Shown: in pieces, positions 1-7,162 of the stretch
How positions within the stretch are numbered: position 1 is the stretch's first letter
How the letters are laid out: each line of letters opens with the position of its first letter
DNA from: a virus
Direction: 5' to 3' (one strand)
IMG/VR virus record: IMGVR_UViG_3300031566_005444
Span: 1 to 28,718 of that record
Length of the DNA stretch: 28,718 nucleotides
The notes under the pieces: generated by a model
Databases searched by the model: none
What the model saw: the letters and a program-made list of their open reading frames with translations, nothing else
Told to the model about the DNA's origin: nothing
Made by a program: the position numbers and the translations under genes

Positions 1-219
1 CACACTCTTGGTCAAACCTGTTTTCGGGTCTTTCTGTACTGTAGCTATAAACGGGGGCGATTGTTTACAATGCTGGCATACCAAAGCTCTATCCGGCTTT
101 ACGGGCCTTCCGTCTTTGAAGTACGCCCTTTTGTCTTTTACGAAGAAGACGTCTGTTCCTAAGTGGAACTCGTCCGCTCCTTTGAGAATCACTGACGGGT
201 CTGTTTTCTTGTTTGACAT
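1..219 (-). CDS. Small protein with a CxxC motif, 3' end off the left edge
   Basis: The frame opens with ATG at 219 behind an AAGGA-type ribosome site and stays open for 73 codons to the window edge. The visible part has a CQHC motif near residue 50, suggesting half of a metal-binding knuckle; I recognise no family. It overlaps the last 131 nt of the methyltransferase/glycosyltransferase gene in another frame, and its residue composition looks more natural than the Arg-rich tail of that gene. If the molecule is circular, this frame continues without a break into the partial gene at 28584-28718, giving a protein of about 117 residues. Confidence 0.6.
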   Translation of the reverse strand, partial: MSNKKTDPSVILKGADEFHLGTDVFFVKDKRAYFKDGRPVKPDRALVCQHCKQSPPFIATVQKDPKTGLTKSV

Positions 220-1765
220 TTTTCCATTCCTTAATATATGTTTCGATTGCTTTGAATACGGTCTCCGGCTTGATGTTTTCCGCACATCGCGGCCTTCCTG
301 TTATCTTTCCTGATGGGCAGGTATCTACGTAAACAAGTTTGTGGCACGGATGACAACGGCAGTCTTCAGGGTGCAGGGCCGTTACATTCTGCCAGTATTT
401 CGTTAGATTTACCTCGCTCGAATGGCTGAGGAATATAATTTTACGTGTATCATAACAGCCTGCGGCGTTCAGGATTCCGGTCTCCGGACCAATGACAAGA
501 TTTGCGTATTTCGTAAGTATCATCGACTGGCGGATAGTAAATACCCCACAGCGGGGCAGGGTGTTTGGCAGGCTCCATTCGAGTATTCGGGAAACATCAT
601 CGCCGACTGTGACTATAAGAGTTTCATCACCGTATTTCTGACAGATACTTCCTGCAATGTACTCAGACCAGGGATAAACCTTGTGTATTGATGAGCCGCT
701 CATCGCCCACACAATGAGAAATTTGTCTTTGTAATGGTCTAAGAATATCCGGGCAAGCTGCTCTTCCTGCTCGGTAAAGAAAAGCTCCGTAGGTTCGCCC
801 TTTAAGTCGTAACCCGCCCGCTCCATAGTGTAGTCGATGTAGTTTTTGTTACATTCCATCTTTCTCTTTTTGTGAGACCAGTTGAACTCCTCTTTGCCCT
901 GTACTTTTAGAAGGTCCTGCTCGATAGTGCCGGTCAGATTCACCACCTTATCGAAACCCTTACTTATCTCCGCCCAGTATTCATCGAGTTGGTCATTCGG
1001 TATTACGTCTTTCTGCTGAACGATGAACTCGTCAATGTGCGGATTTTCTTTCAGGACCTGTGTGGCGTACTCCGAGCAGTTGAGGACGACGTGGAAACCA
1101 TCCTTCTTTAACTGGCGGACGACGGGGGTAATCATTATCATATCGCCCAGCGCGCCGTACCTAATGACAAGGGCTTCCTTCTGTCCTTTTCGGACTCGCG
1201 GAAAAGCCACCATCCCGTCATAGACCTTACCGAAGGCCGCCTTGACCTTTTTTAGTCTCGCATATTTTTTCTGGACGACAAGCTGCCAGCTATACTCGTT
1301 AGATTCGTTATGGCGCGAATGTTGTATGAGTTGGGCGTTGCCGAACCCTTTGAGGATTTCCCAGACATCCTGCCAGAAGAGGTCTTTCTTATGGGTCGGG
1401 TTAGCTCCCGCCGTTCCGATTCTCGGATAGTAGTCCGGGTCGGGTCCGTAAAGTATTATGTGTCCGCCCGGCCTTATAACTCTCCACCATTCCTCCAGAA
1501 CCGCATCGGTGGCGTGAAAATCCTCCAAACAATGACTCGAAAAAACATAGTCGAAAGCGCCATCCGAGAAGATTCTCAAGGCATCAACACCGGACAGGTC
1601 TATATTTACATCCGCCTCTTTATGGGCGTTGTCGATTCCGATTGCCCATTCACAGACCTTCGCCTTGGCACAGCCGAGGTCAAGACCCGCGCCCTTGAGG
1701 AAAGATGCCACGCGGTTGCGGCACTTCGCCATCTCATTGCCTTCAGGTAAATCAGCCGACCACAT
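89..1765 (-). CDS. Class I methyltransferase fused to GT9 (heptosyltransferase-like) glycosyltransferase
   Basis: Two enzymes in one 558-residue chain. Residues ~25-115 look like a class I SAM methyltransferase: GLDLGCAKAK (motif I), a GIDN acidic position, FDYVFSSHCLEDF, then WWRVIRPGGHIILYG. Residues ~195-515 match the GT9 family (ADP-heptose:LPS heptosyltransferase-like): LVIRYGALGDMIMITPVVRQL at the start of the first Rossmann domain and VIGPETGILNAAG near 425-436. A Cys-rich patch (C469, C471, C474, C483, C494) follows. The natural substrate cannot be read; modification of a surface or virion glycan is an inference. ATG1732 (residue 12), also preceded by GAAGG, is an alternative start. 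The last ~42 residues are Arg-rich and lie over the next gene in another frame, so the ancestral C-terminus may be near residue 515. Confidence 0.85.
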   Translation of the reverse strand: MWSADLPEGNEMAKCRNRVASFLKGAGLDLGCAKAKVCEWAIGIDNAHKEADVNIDLSGVDALRIFSDGAFDYVFSSHCLEDFHATDAVLEEWWRVIRPGGHIILYGPDPDYYPRIGTAGANPTHKKDLFWQDVWEILKGFGNAQLIQHSRHNESNEYSWQLVVQKKYARLKKVKAAFGKVYDGMVAFPRVRKGQKEALVIRYGALGDMIMITPVVRQLKKDGFHVVLNCSEYATQVLKENPHIDEFIVQQKDVIPNDQLDEYWAEISKGFDKVVNLTGTIEQDLLKVQGKEEFNWSHKKRKMECNKNYIDYTMERAGYDLKGEPTELFFTEQEEQLARIFLDHYKDKFLIVWAMSGSSIHKVYPWSEYIAGSICQKYGDETLIVTVGDDVSRILEWSLPNTLPRCGVFTIRQSMILTKYANLVIGPETGILNAAGCYDTRKIIFLSHSSEVNLTKYWQNVTALHPEDCRCHPCHKLVYVDTCPSGKITGRPRCAENIKPETVFKAIETYIKEWKNVKQENRPVSDSQRSGRVPLRNRRLLRKRQKGVLQRRKARKAG

Positions 1766-2492
1766 TCTTTTCGCCTTTTTTGAATACCGCTATTTCCTGC
1801 TCTAACGGCTCTTTTTGCCAGGTAAAGTTAAGCTCGTGGAACACACAACCACACCACTTCTTCAGGAGATACTCCATGTCCTTGCTCTTTCGCAGATATA
1901 ACTCTTCGGATAATTGCAGGCTTTTTGGCTTGTGGATTCCGATAGCCGTGCTGCGCCACACTTCCCATCCTCGGGCGCGGGCGGTATAGCAGTAATCCAC
2001 ATCACTACAGAAATGGACAAGGTTCTCATCGAGCAGGCCGATTTCCTCTATCATCTCCGGTCTCAGGAGCCAGCAGGCGGCAGTCGCCCACAACAAAGGA
2101 GCAGCTTTTAATTCCTGTCGCGGCATAGTAAGAGAGCCGCCGCTCGGTATCGCCCATAATCCGCCCGTGTCTATGCAGATATTCGTGTCCTCGCTCGTGA
2201 TATGACAAGCGGTAACTATTCCAATATCTGGATTTGACTTCATTGTTAAGAGCATATTTCTGAGTGCATCATCTTCCAAAAAACAGTCTTGGTTTATTAT
2301 ACAGATATGAGAAACATCGAGATTTCTGAAAAAATGCTTTATGCCCTTATTGACCGCCGCTGTGAAGTATAGATTGTCGATACTGTTGTCATGTACGAAT
2401 ATATCAAGGTCAACCTTCTGGTTCCTGATACATTCCTTACATCGCTCCAGATCGTCCGGGGCCTTGTATGCCGGTATTACGAAACCTATCAT
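1752..2492 (-). CDS. GT2-family glycosyltransferase
   Basis: A 246-residue GT-A fold enzyme of family GT2. It starts with the typical FVIPAYKAPDDLERC strand-turn. The middle has CIINQDCF in the nucleotide-sugar/metal-binding DxD position, then an acceptor-site block ending HFCSDVDYCYTARARGW, as in rhamnosyl/galactofuranosyl-type GT2 enzymes. No membrane segment is visible, so it is probably cytoplasmic. Its ATG overlaps the stop of the upstream gene as ATGA, and its end overlaps the methyltransferase-GT9 fusion by 14 nt. The two genes are therefore translationally coupled and probably work on the same glycan. Donor and acceptor are unknown. Confidence 0.88.
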   Translation of the reverse strand: MIGFVIPAYKAPDDLERCKECIRNQKVDLDIFVHDNSIDNLYFTAAVNKGIKHFFRNLDVSHICIINQDCFLEDDALRNMLLTMKSNPDIGIVTACHITSEDTNICIDTGGLWAIPSGGSLTMPRQELKAAPLLWATAACWLLRPEMIEEIGLLDENLVHFCSDVDYCYTARARGWEVWRSTAIGIHKPKSLQLSEELYLRKSKDMEYLLKKWCGCVFHELNFTWQKEPLEQEIAVFKKGEKNVVG

Positions 2493-2779
2493 TGGTTCAG
2501 ACCCTCTATGACTTTCGTTTTCTCTGCCTTCTGGGCCGGAGTAAGTTCGTAGGTTGGGATAGCCGCCTCTTTTTCGGCCTTGATTGCAGCCAGCCTCTTT
2601 TGCTGCTCGTAAATTTCTATGTCAAGTTGCTGGCGTTCGTGAATTAAACGCATATCCTTTAGCTGTCTTACATAGGCCCGTTTCGGTGCGGTCTTGTTCA
2701 TATAGAAATAACCACCGACCAGAATGACAATTACTAATACTGCCGCTACGAGTGTTCTCGGTTTTGCTTCAATTTTCAT
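2489..2779 (-). CDS. Single-pass membrane protein with coiled coil (spanin-like shape)
   Basis: I choose ATG2779 (MKIEAKPR...), 96 residues, because GGAG lies about 9 nt upstream and the ATG overlaps the upstream stop as ATGA. Residues ~10-27 form one hydrophobic helix (LVAAVLVIVILVGGYFY) after a short Lys/Arg-containing N-terminus. A charged helical region follows (about 35-75) with strong coiled-coil character. This N-in, single-TM, coiled-coil layout is that of inner-membrane spanins (Rz-like), but many other small phage proteins share it, and no outer-membrane partner lies next to it. A lipoprotein with a lipobox does occur at 25325-25555, far away in the early region. Confidence 0.6.
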   Translation of the reverse strand: MKIEAKPRTLVAAVLVIVILVGGYFYMNKTAPKRAYVRQLKDMRLIHERQQLDIEIYEQQKRLAAIKAEKEAAIPTYELTPAQKAEKTKVIEGLNQ

Positions 2780-2988
2780 TCTTTTAGTTCTCCATAAGGG
2801 CAGGTACATTCGTGCCAGACGATGGGCGTGCCCTCAATTCTTGCCCTGTCATCTATACTCTTTAAGGCCATAGAACCGAGCTTAGTACAATGCCCGTATC
2901 CTGTTTTTACGCCTTGCAATTCGTGAGCAACTACAAACTTGCAAACTTTGCACGTCCCTTCATAATTCGGTAATGGGTCGATAGCCAT
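2776..2988 (-). CDS. Small Cys/His-rich, probably metal-binding protein
   Basis: Seventy residues with GTCKVCKF near the N-terminus, HCTKLGS in the middle and HECTCPYGE near the C-terminus. The five cysteines and nearby histidines suggest a zinc or iron-sulfur knuckle. The start has an AAGAAGG ribosome site 6 nt upstream. The gene follows the terminator hairpin at 3008-3033 directly, so it is the first gene after the capsid block. It is coupled by ATGA to the membrane protein downstream. I do not recognise the family. Confidence 0.7.
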   Translation of the reverse strand: MAIDPLPNYEGTCKVCKFVVAHELQGVKTGYGHCTKLGSMALKSIDDRARIEGTPIVWHECTCPYGELKE

Positions 2989-3000
2989 AATATACCTTCT

Positions 3001-3033
3001 TTCTTAAAAGGTGGGGGCCGAAACCCCCACCTT
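3001..3033 (-). terminator. Intrinsic terminator after the capsid block
   Basis: A perfect 10-bp stem (3008-3017 with 3024-3033) of AAGGTGGGGG type has a 6-nt loop. In the minus-strand RNA it is followed by a short U tract (four U across the stem end) and then AAGAA. It sits between the beta-rich protein and the Cys-rich gene. The short U tract suggests partial termination, setting capsid-gene expression above that of the downstream glycosyltransferase genes. Confidence 0.7.
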
Positions 3034-3058
3034 AAACAATCTTTTCGCTTATACGAAA

Positions 3059-3985
3059 CTAATTAGCTGCATCATACAAACGGATATACATAGTGTTCGT
3101 ACCAACATCACCGCCTGCAATGTAAACCTTGATAGCACCCTGTTTAGTACCATCCGTTCCTGTACCGTAACTGTAGGCCACAGCAGCCTTATTCACGGCA
3201 TAGAAGAAATAGTCAGGCAAAGTACCTGTTGAAGGGTTTGAGTTGGCATTGAATCTGAACATGGCAAGGTTGGGCGGCCCGCTTGTCGCATCGAGATATA
3301 GCCCTAAATTAAGAGCGGCCATGCACCCAACCGAAGACAGGGTCCCACCCGACTCATAGATACCAAAATCACCGGGGGCCATAACATTGGCTGTCGGCGT
3401 ACAAGTGCCAATATCCATCCACGTTCCCGTTACATAAGTAGCTCCATCGAGATTACCCGTAACTGTAGTATGGAAATACCCTGAAGCACCTTCCGACCTC
3501 GTTGTTCCGGCAATCGTACTGCCAACCTCAAAGCCATACTGAGCGTCGGGAACTGCCGAGGCGGTAAAGTGAATACTTCCCGTTGCCGTAGTCAAATCTA
3601 CCTCTGCGTTGGTATTGTCCCAACTCAAAACGCCGTCAGTTGCCGGTGTCCCGCCTATATTGATGGCCATACCGTCGCTGATCGTAATACAGTCACCGTC
3701 GAAGTCAATGGCAATAGTACCGGCATCCTCAAAATAGTAAGTGATGTCGAAACCATAAGAAGTTGAACCAATAACAAAAGGCGTATCGACGGCGGCGGCA
3801 AATAATTCAAAGTTAGTGCCGTCAAATTCAAGCGTTACATCGCTATCGCTTCCAAAGTAAATGCCATAGTCATCCTCGTAAATCCTGTTGTGTGTCTGGT
3901 ACGTCTTGTCATAAGCAGCTCCCATCCCTAAGACGAGAAGGAAGCCTATGACTAATCCCAACGAAATGTGTCTTAAACTTTTCAT
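3059..3985 (-). CDS. Signal-peptide-bearing beta-rich protein, probable virion or surface protein
   Basis: A 308-residue protein with a classical export signal: MKSLRH, a hydrophobic core (LGLVIGFLLVLGMGAA) and a small-residue cleavage region near residue 24. The rest is rich in Gly, Thr, Ser and Asp with few charges, typical of beta-strand repeats (DVTLEFDGTNFEL, TIAIDFDGDCITI, GVLSWDNTNAEV). It lies immediately after the major capsid gene with only 21 nt between, and has an AGAAAGGG ribosome site. Position suggests a capsid decoration or fibre protein. The signal peptide is unusual for a virion protein and could instead mean export to the host surface. No family recognised. Confidence 0.7.
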   Translation of the reverse strand: MKSLRHISLGLVIGFLLVLGMGAAYDKTYQTHNRIYEDDYGIYFGSDSDVTLEFDGTNFELFAAAVDTPFVIGSTSYGFDITYYFEDAGTIAIDFDGDCITISDGMAINIGGTPATDGVLSWDNTNAEVDLTTATGSIHFTASAVPDAQYGFEVGSTIAGTTRSEGASGYFHTTVTGNLDGATYVTGTWMDIGTCTPTANVMAPGDFGIYESGGTLSSVGCMAALNLGLYLDATSGPPNLAMFRFNANSNPSTGTLPDYFFYAVNKAAVAYSYGTGTDGTKQGAIKVYIAGGDVGTNTMYIRLYDAAN

Positions 3986-4006
3986 AGTTATTTCCCTTTC
4001 TGCGCC

Positions 4007-4951
4007 TTAGACGCTGTTAATGTGGATAATGTGGCACTCACCGTCACCTGTGTAATCCCAGATTTTTGCGAAGTTAAGGATGCCGTACCACGCAACACCC
4101 TTGCTTCGCCCGTAGTCCCCGGGAATCTTGGCACGTATCTCCTCCGGCAAGGCTATAGCCTCCATACATGCGTCCGCGCCGAACATTACGGCCTCACCGT
4201 AGGTGCTTCCGCCACGTGCGTTACTCAAAAAGTTCGTTTCCTCGATACATCTTACGCTTTCAATCCTTCCGACCTCGCCTGAAAACAGCCTTTCCGGGTC
4301 GCCGTATTTGGCTGCATCCTGCCATGCGGAATGATTCTTAATACCTCTTAAAGCGTTGACTGAAGCAATCATCACGTAGTTCTCGCCGTCATATTTCGGG
4401 ATATTGAGAACCTTTAGTTTGTCAACACACTCTCTGAGATGGTACATATCGACGGTGACTGCCGAGGTAGTTGTTCCCTGCGTAGCATCTGCGGTAAGGG
4501 TCTGGAATGAACCCGCCGAAGACGCCGTTAGGCAGGTGTACTTGAGCTGGCTCAATACAAATTGCCCGGCAACCGCAGAATCAAGTACCTTCGACTGGTC
4601 ATTTCTCAAGGCGACGGTAATGATGTTGTCAACGTCAAACTCAGCCAGAGTTTCCAACTTTCCAGTGAACGGAACTGAATTTCCAAATTCGGTTACTTGA
4701 ATTGTCCCGGTTTGAATCGTTACCTGCGTTTCCGGCATTGTATTGGTCTCTACGAGAGTCCCACCGGCTGTAGCCACATTCGATATTTTATCGAAGAAAA
4801 CTAAATCGTTCTTGTTCTTCCCAAGAGCTTCCTTGATATTGCAGAACTGTCTGAACTTCTGAAGGGGCTGAGCTGCGTGCCGTACCGTTCTCGACAGCTT
4901 CCGATTACCAAGATAGCCACCAAGGGAACTGGTTACCCATAACTGTCCCAT
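4007..4951 (-). CDS. Major capsid protein, N4-gp56 family
   Basis: A 314-residue protein matching the N4-gp56 family of HK97-fold major capsid proteins in length and pattern. Typical signs are the central VTEFGNSVPFTGKLE region, the helix with ALRNDQSKVLDSAVAGQF, and the conserved VDMYHLRECVDKLKVLNIPKYDGE stretch followed by the NHSAWQDAAKYGDPERLFSGEVG block. The product forms the icosahedral shell. The start follows AAAGGAG eight nt upstream. The scaffold gene is immediately upstream, as expected. No protease-type maturation domain is seen. Confidence 0.92.
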   Translation of the reverse strand: MGQLWVTSSLGGYLGNRKLSRTVRHAAQPLQKFRQFCNIKEALGKNKNDLVFFDKISNVATAGGTLVETNTMPETQVTIQTGTIQVTEFGNSVPFTGKLETLAEFDVDNIITVALRNDQSKVLDSAVAGQFVLSQLKYTCLTASSAGSFQTLTADATQGTTTSAVTVDMYHLRECVDKLKVLNIPKYDGENYVMIASVNALRGIKNHSAWQDAAKYGDPERLFSGEVGRIESVRCIEETNFLSNARGGSTYGEAVMFGADACMEAIALPEEIRAKIPGDYGRSKGVAWYGILNFAKIWDYTGDGECHIIHINSV

Positions 4952-4979
4952 GTTAGTAGCTCCTTTCTGTTAAATAAAT

Positions 4980-5618
4980 TTAGGCCATATTACGTCGTTT
5001 GGCCGATTGTGCTTTTCGGGCCGCGATTTCCTGCGCATCCGTTACCACTGTTTCGTCCTTTGATGGTGGAGTTGGTGACCCGCCGAGTCCGGCAGCCAGA
5101 CGATTCTTTTCTTCGCGCTCCTTTGCTGCGGCTTCCGCTTCCGCTTTCGCGGTAGTTTTAGCCTCCTCTGTCAACGCGTTAAACTCTTTTACTGCGGCAT
5201 CAATCCTTTCTTCCGCCGAAGCCCCTTTTAATGAAGTGGGGTCTTTGGGGTTGCGAAGTATGCCACTGATGGCGTTTTCGTGCTTAACGAGGTCCTTGTA
5301 GGTCCTGCGAAAATAAGAATCTGCTGCCTGCATCCGAACGCTACTAACAGCCTTTGTTACGGCTTCCGTTACTATCTTTTTGACAGTTTTGCGGTCGACA
5401 AACCCCTCATCTTCGTAATCATCTTCAGGGGGTTCTTCGGGGGGCTGCTCTTCAAGCCTTGCCAACCGCTGTTTTGTCTGGGTGTGGTCTGTCTGTAAGT
5501 CCTTGTAGCGTTTCTGCCAGTCTACCGTTTCTTCGTGGGTTTCGGGTGTTTCAGTGGCTTGAGGTTCGCTTTCGGCGGGTGTCTCTTGCTCCTGAAGTCC
5601 TTCTTGTTCTTCGGCCAT
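4980..5618 (-). CDS. Capsid scaffolding protein
   Basis: A 212-residue, highly charged, mostly helical protein located directly before the capsid gene. It has an acidic Glu/Pro/Thr-rich N-terminus (residues 1-45 and ~55-75), a helical centre with coiled-coil features, an Ala/Glu/Lys-rich helix near 150-175, and a basic C-terminal tail (SAKRRNMA), the usual capsid-binding end of scaffolds. No catalytic residues are visible. AAAAGGAG lies 7-8 nt before the ATG. It follows a strong terminator, so an unrecognised promoter or read-through must supply transcription. Confidence 0.85.
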   Translation of the reverse strand: MAEEQEGLQEQETPAESEPQATETPETHEETVDWQKRYKDLQTDHTQTKQRLARLEEQPPEEPPEDDYEDEGFVDRKTVKKIVTEAVTKAVSSVRMQAADSYFRRTYKDLVKHENAISGILRNPKDPTSLKGASAEERIDAAVKEFNALTEEAKTTAKAEAEAAAKEREEKNRLAAGLGGSPTPPSKDETVVTDAQEIAARKAQSAKRRNMA

Positions 5619-5665
5619 AATTCAACTCCTTTTAGGCTCAGTCCCGTGATGACGTGTTGGCGCAT

Positions 5666-5689
5666 AAAAAAAGCCCCATTTCCGGGGCT
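5666..5689 (-). terminator. Intrinsic terminator upstream of the scaffold gene
   Basis: AGCCCC (5672-5677) pairs with GGGGCT (5684-5689) around a 6-nt loop. In the minus-strand RNA it is followed by seven U. It ends the portal-to-small-protein gene run just before scaffold and capsid. I see no clear promoter in the 47 nt between it and the scaffold ATG. Confidence 0.85.
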
Positions 5690-5733
5690 AACCAGTGCCA
5701 TCGCTCAGGGTGTTGAGCGTTTTCAAAAAACGA

Positions 5734-6012
5734 CTATTCCTGTTTATCCAATAGCTCTATAGCTTCCTCTCCCATTTTCATCTTCATCATCAACGTAAGT
5801 AATATATCTTCTACGGCCTTGACGGTTTCCTGCGCCCTGACTATATCCCGATAGTTCGTGGCCGTAATCAGCGTCTTCATACTGCTTTCTTTGAGCTGCT
5901 CGATGCGGGGTATAACAACATTCTGCCAGCCCGTTGTTTTGACCATCTCGTCAATGGCCCGAAATGCCTCAGCGTCCTCAATTAGCTCTGCTCTGGTTTC
6001 GTTATCCATCAT
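5734..6012 (-). CDS. Hypothetical helical protein of the head gene block
   Basis: Ninety-two residues, almost entirely helical: an acidic N-terminus (MMDNETRAELIEDAEAF), then KTTGWQNVVIPRIEQLKESS, and a Met/Lys/Glu-rich end. Small proteins of this size with a TGWQ-like motif often sit between portal and capsid genes in short-tailed phages, but I cannot assign a role. The ATG overlaps the end of the upstream gene by 4 nt and the gene is followed by a strong terminator. Confidence 0.75.
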   Translation of the reverse strand: MMDNETRAELIEDAEAFRAIDEMVKTTGWQNVVIPRIEQLKESSMKTLITATNYRDIVRAQETVKAVEDILLTLMMKMKMGEEAIELLDKQE

Positions 6013-6260
6013 TTCTTTTTCGACGGCGCTTGGGCCTGTTTTTTCCTACCAGCCTTGCGGATTTTGAGTGTGCCCCGTTCCATTTCAGGAAATCCCAGCT
6101 CTAAAACCTCAAAAACATAGGTCGGGCCTTCAGGGTTTATAGCGTCCAGTTTTACTGTTCCCGTACAGTTAAATAATTGACCAATGTCCACTCCTGTAAA
6201 AGGTAGACTTATCTGGTCAACTGTGAATTTCGGGCCAGTTCCTATATGTAGATTTATCAT
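6009..6260 (-). CDS. Hypothetical protein, beta-rich with basic tail
   Basis: Eighty-three residues. The first ~60 alternate hydrophobic and polar residues as in a small beta domain (FTVDQISLPFTGVDIGQLF, TYVFEVLELGF). The last ~20 are very basic (KIRKAGRKKQAQAPSKKK), suggesting contact with DNA or an acidic partner. It is coupled to both neighbours by 4-nt overlaps, so its product is probably needed in a fixed ratio with theirs. No family recognised. Confidence 0.7.
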   Translation of the reverse strand: MINLHIGTGPKFTVDQISLPFTGVDIGQLFNCTGTVKLDAINPEGPTYVFEVLELGFPEMERGTLKIRKAGRKKQAQAPSKKK

Positions 6261-6439
6261 TGTTCTGCCCTCTTATTTCTAATGATTTTGAGTGACCTTC
6301 TCGTTTTCAACCAACTATATGCCCGGCCAATAATGTTTCGGGGTTCCCAAAACCGCATTGTTACCTCTCCAAATGGTCGGCGGTCAATCATTGTTACCTT
6401 GTAGCAATGCTTTTTAATCCATTCACTTAATTTGCTCAT
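6257..6439 (-). CDS. Small basic hypothetical protein
   Basis: Sixty residues, rich in Arg, Lys and Trp (MRFWEPRNIIGRAYSWLKTR). The ATG shares one base with the upstream stop (TAATG) and the stop overlaps the next ATG, so its place in the coupled gene chain supports it as a real gene. Function unknown. Confidence 0.6.
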   Translation of the reverse strand: MSKLSEWIKKHCYKVTMIDRRPFGEVTMRFWEPRNIIGRAYSWLKTRRSLKIIRNKRAEQ

Positions 6440-6717
6440 TATCCTATTCTTCGATTTCTCTGCTCTTGGCGTTCTTTGACGTATGCTTTGACTTCGCTCT
6501 GGCGTTTTTTCCTGGGTAGCTTCTTGCCTTTGGCCTCTTTGCTATGGCTTTCAAGCTCTTCCATCGTCATTCCCCTTGCCATCTGTTTTGATGCCCCTTT
6601 CAGTTTGGACTTTGGAATTTTGCCTTTCTTGGCCGCTAAAGCAATGTTGCCCGCCGTTGTCTGCGCTTCCGAGACGTAAGGCGTATGCTTCTTTGACTTA
6701 CATCCTGGTCTGGTCAT
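6439..6717 (-). CDS. DUF3008-like small basic protein
   Basis: Ninety-two residues. The middle (SEAQTTAGNIALAAKKGKI...MARGMTMEELESHSKEAKGKKLPRKK) follows the pattern of DUF3008-type proteins: S-K-A-Q-like start, an Ala/Lys helix, an S/RMT..EL motif and a K..LP.K end. Those are small basic proteins of unknown function found in phages and bacteria. The ATG overlaps the upstream stop by 4 nt. The assignment rests on my recognition of the pattern only. Confidence 0.65.
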   Translation of the reverse strand: MTRPGCKSKKHTPYVSEAQTTAGNIALAAKKGKIPKSKLKGASKQMARGMTMEELESHSKEAKGKKLPRKKRQSEVKAYVKERQEQRNRRIG

Positions 6718-6914
6718 TTTCTGCCTTTCGGCTTCCAGGGCTTGACTGCGCCCCTGTTGAACCTTTCGCCATCCGCCGCTTGTGTCTTCTGTGCGCCGCG
6801 AACGCCTGGCGGAGACTTGTGGGCCTTGTTCGTTACGGCTGGCTTTGGTGCCTTGCCCGGCGCAATATCCTCGTAAGGGTTGGTATCATACGGTAAGTTC
6901 TTTCTCTTTGCCAT
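6714..6914 (-). CDS. Small Lys/Pro-rich hypothetical protein
   Basis: Sixty-six residues, strongly basic and Pro-rich, with YDTNPYEDI near the N-terminus and KPWKPKGRK at the end; probably disordered. The start follows AAGGAAGG. The first 82 nt overlap the end of the zinc-ribbon gene upstream in a different frame, which is a large overlap for this genome. No family recognised. Confidence 0.6.
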   Translation of the reverse strand: MAKRKNLPYDTNPYEDIAPGKAPKPAVTNKAHKSPPGVRGAQKTQAADGERFNRGAVKPWKPKGRK

Positions 6915-7162
6915 TTTCTGCCTTCCTTTTTTGGATTATATAACTCATTAAATTTATTATCGCTTTCAGCAAATACATCAAAGCATTTATCACCCCCTAA
7001 ATCCTTCTTGCCAAAGTTCGGCGAGCATCTCATGTGCATTTCTACCCAAATACATACTTGTTCTGGAAACCATATCCCGTGCCCTAATGTTGGATAGTAT
7101 TTAGCCAACATTTTTGTTTCGCCACAATTTATGCACTTGAAATACAGCCGGTCGTTTGCTAT
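6833..7162 (-). CDS. Zinc-ribbon hypothetical protein, no canonical start codon
   Basis: From residue 8 onward the frame reads LYFKCINCGETKMLA, then HMRCSPNFGKKDLGGDKCFDV: a CxxC pair plus two further cysteines, typical of a zinc ribbon. The upstream part of the open frame lies inside the portal gene and looks non-coding. AAGGAG ends 7 nt before an ATA codon at 7162 (another ATA at 7165), exactly where ATG is expected after the portal stop. I place the start there; ATG7111 would cut off the first CxxC. The last 82 nt overlap the next gene. Confidence 0.5.
   Translation of the reverse strand: MANDRLYFKCINCGETKMLAKYYPTLGHGIWFPEQVCIWVEMHMRCSPNFGKKDLGGDKCFDVFAESDNKFNELYNPKKEGRKWQRERTYRMIPTLTRILRRARHQSQP

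Noticed and set aside
8-313. Plus-strand open frame at the left edge
   Set aside because: Antisense shadow of the minus-strand coding frames; no ribosome site and unnatural composition.
4007-5762. Several plus-strand open frames over capsid and scaffold genes
   Set aside because: They mirror the minus-strand genes codon by codon and are rich in Ser/Arg/Leu shadows; no promoter or ribosome site.
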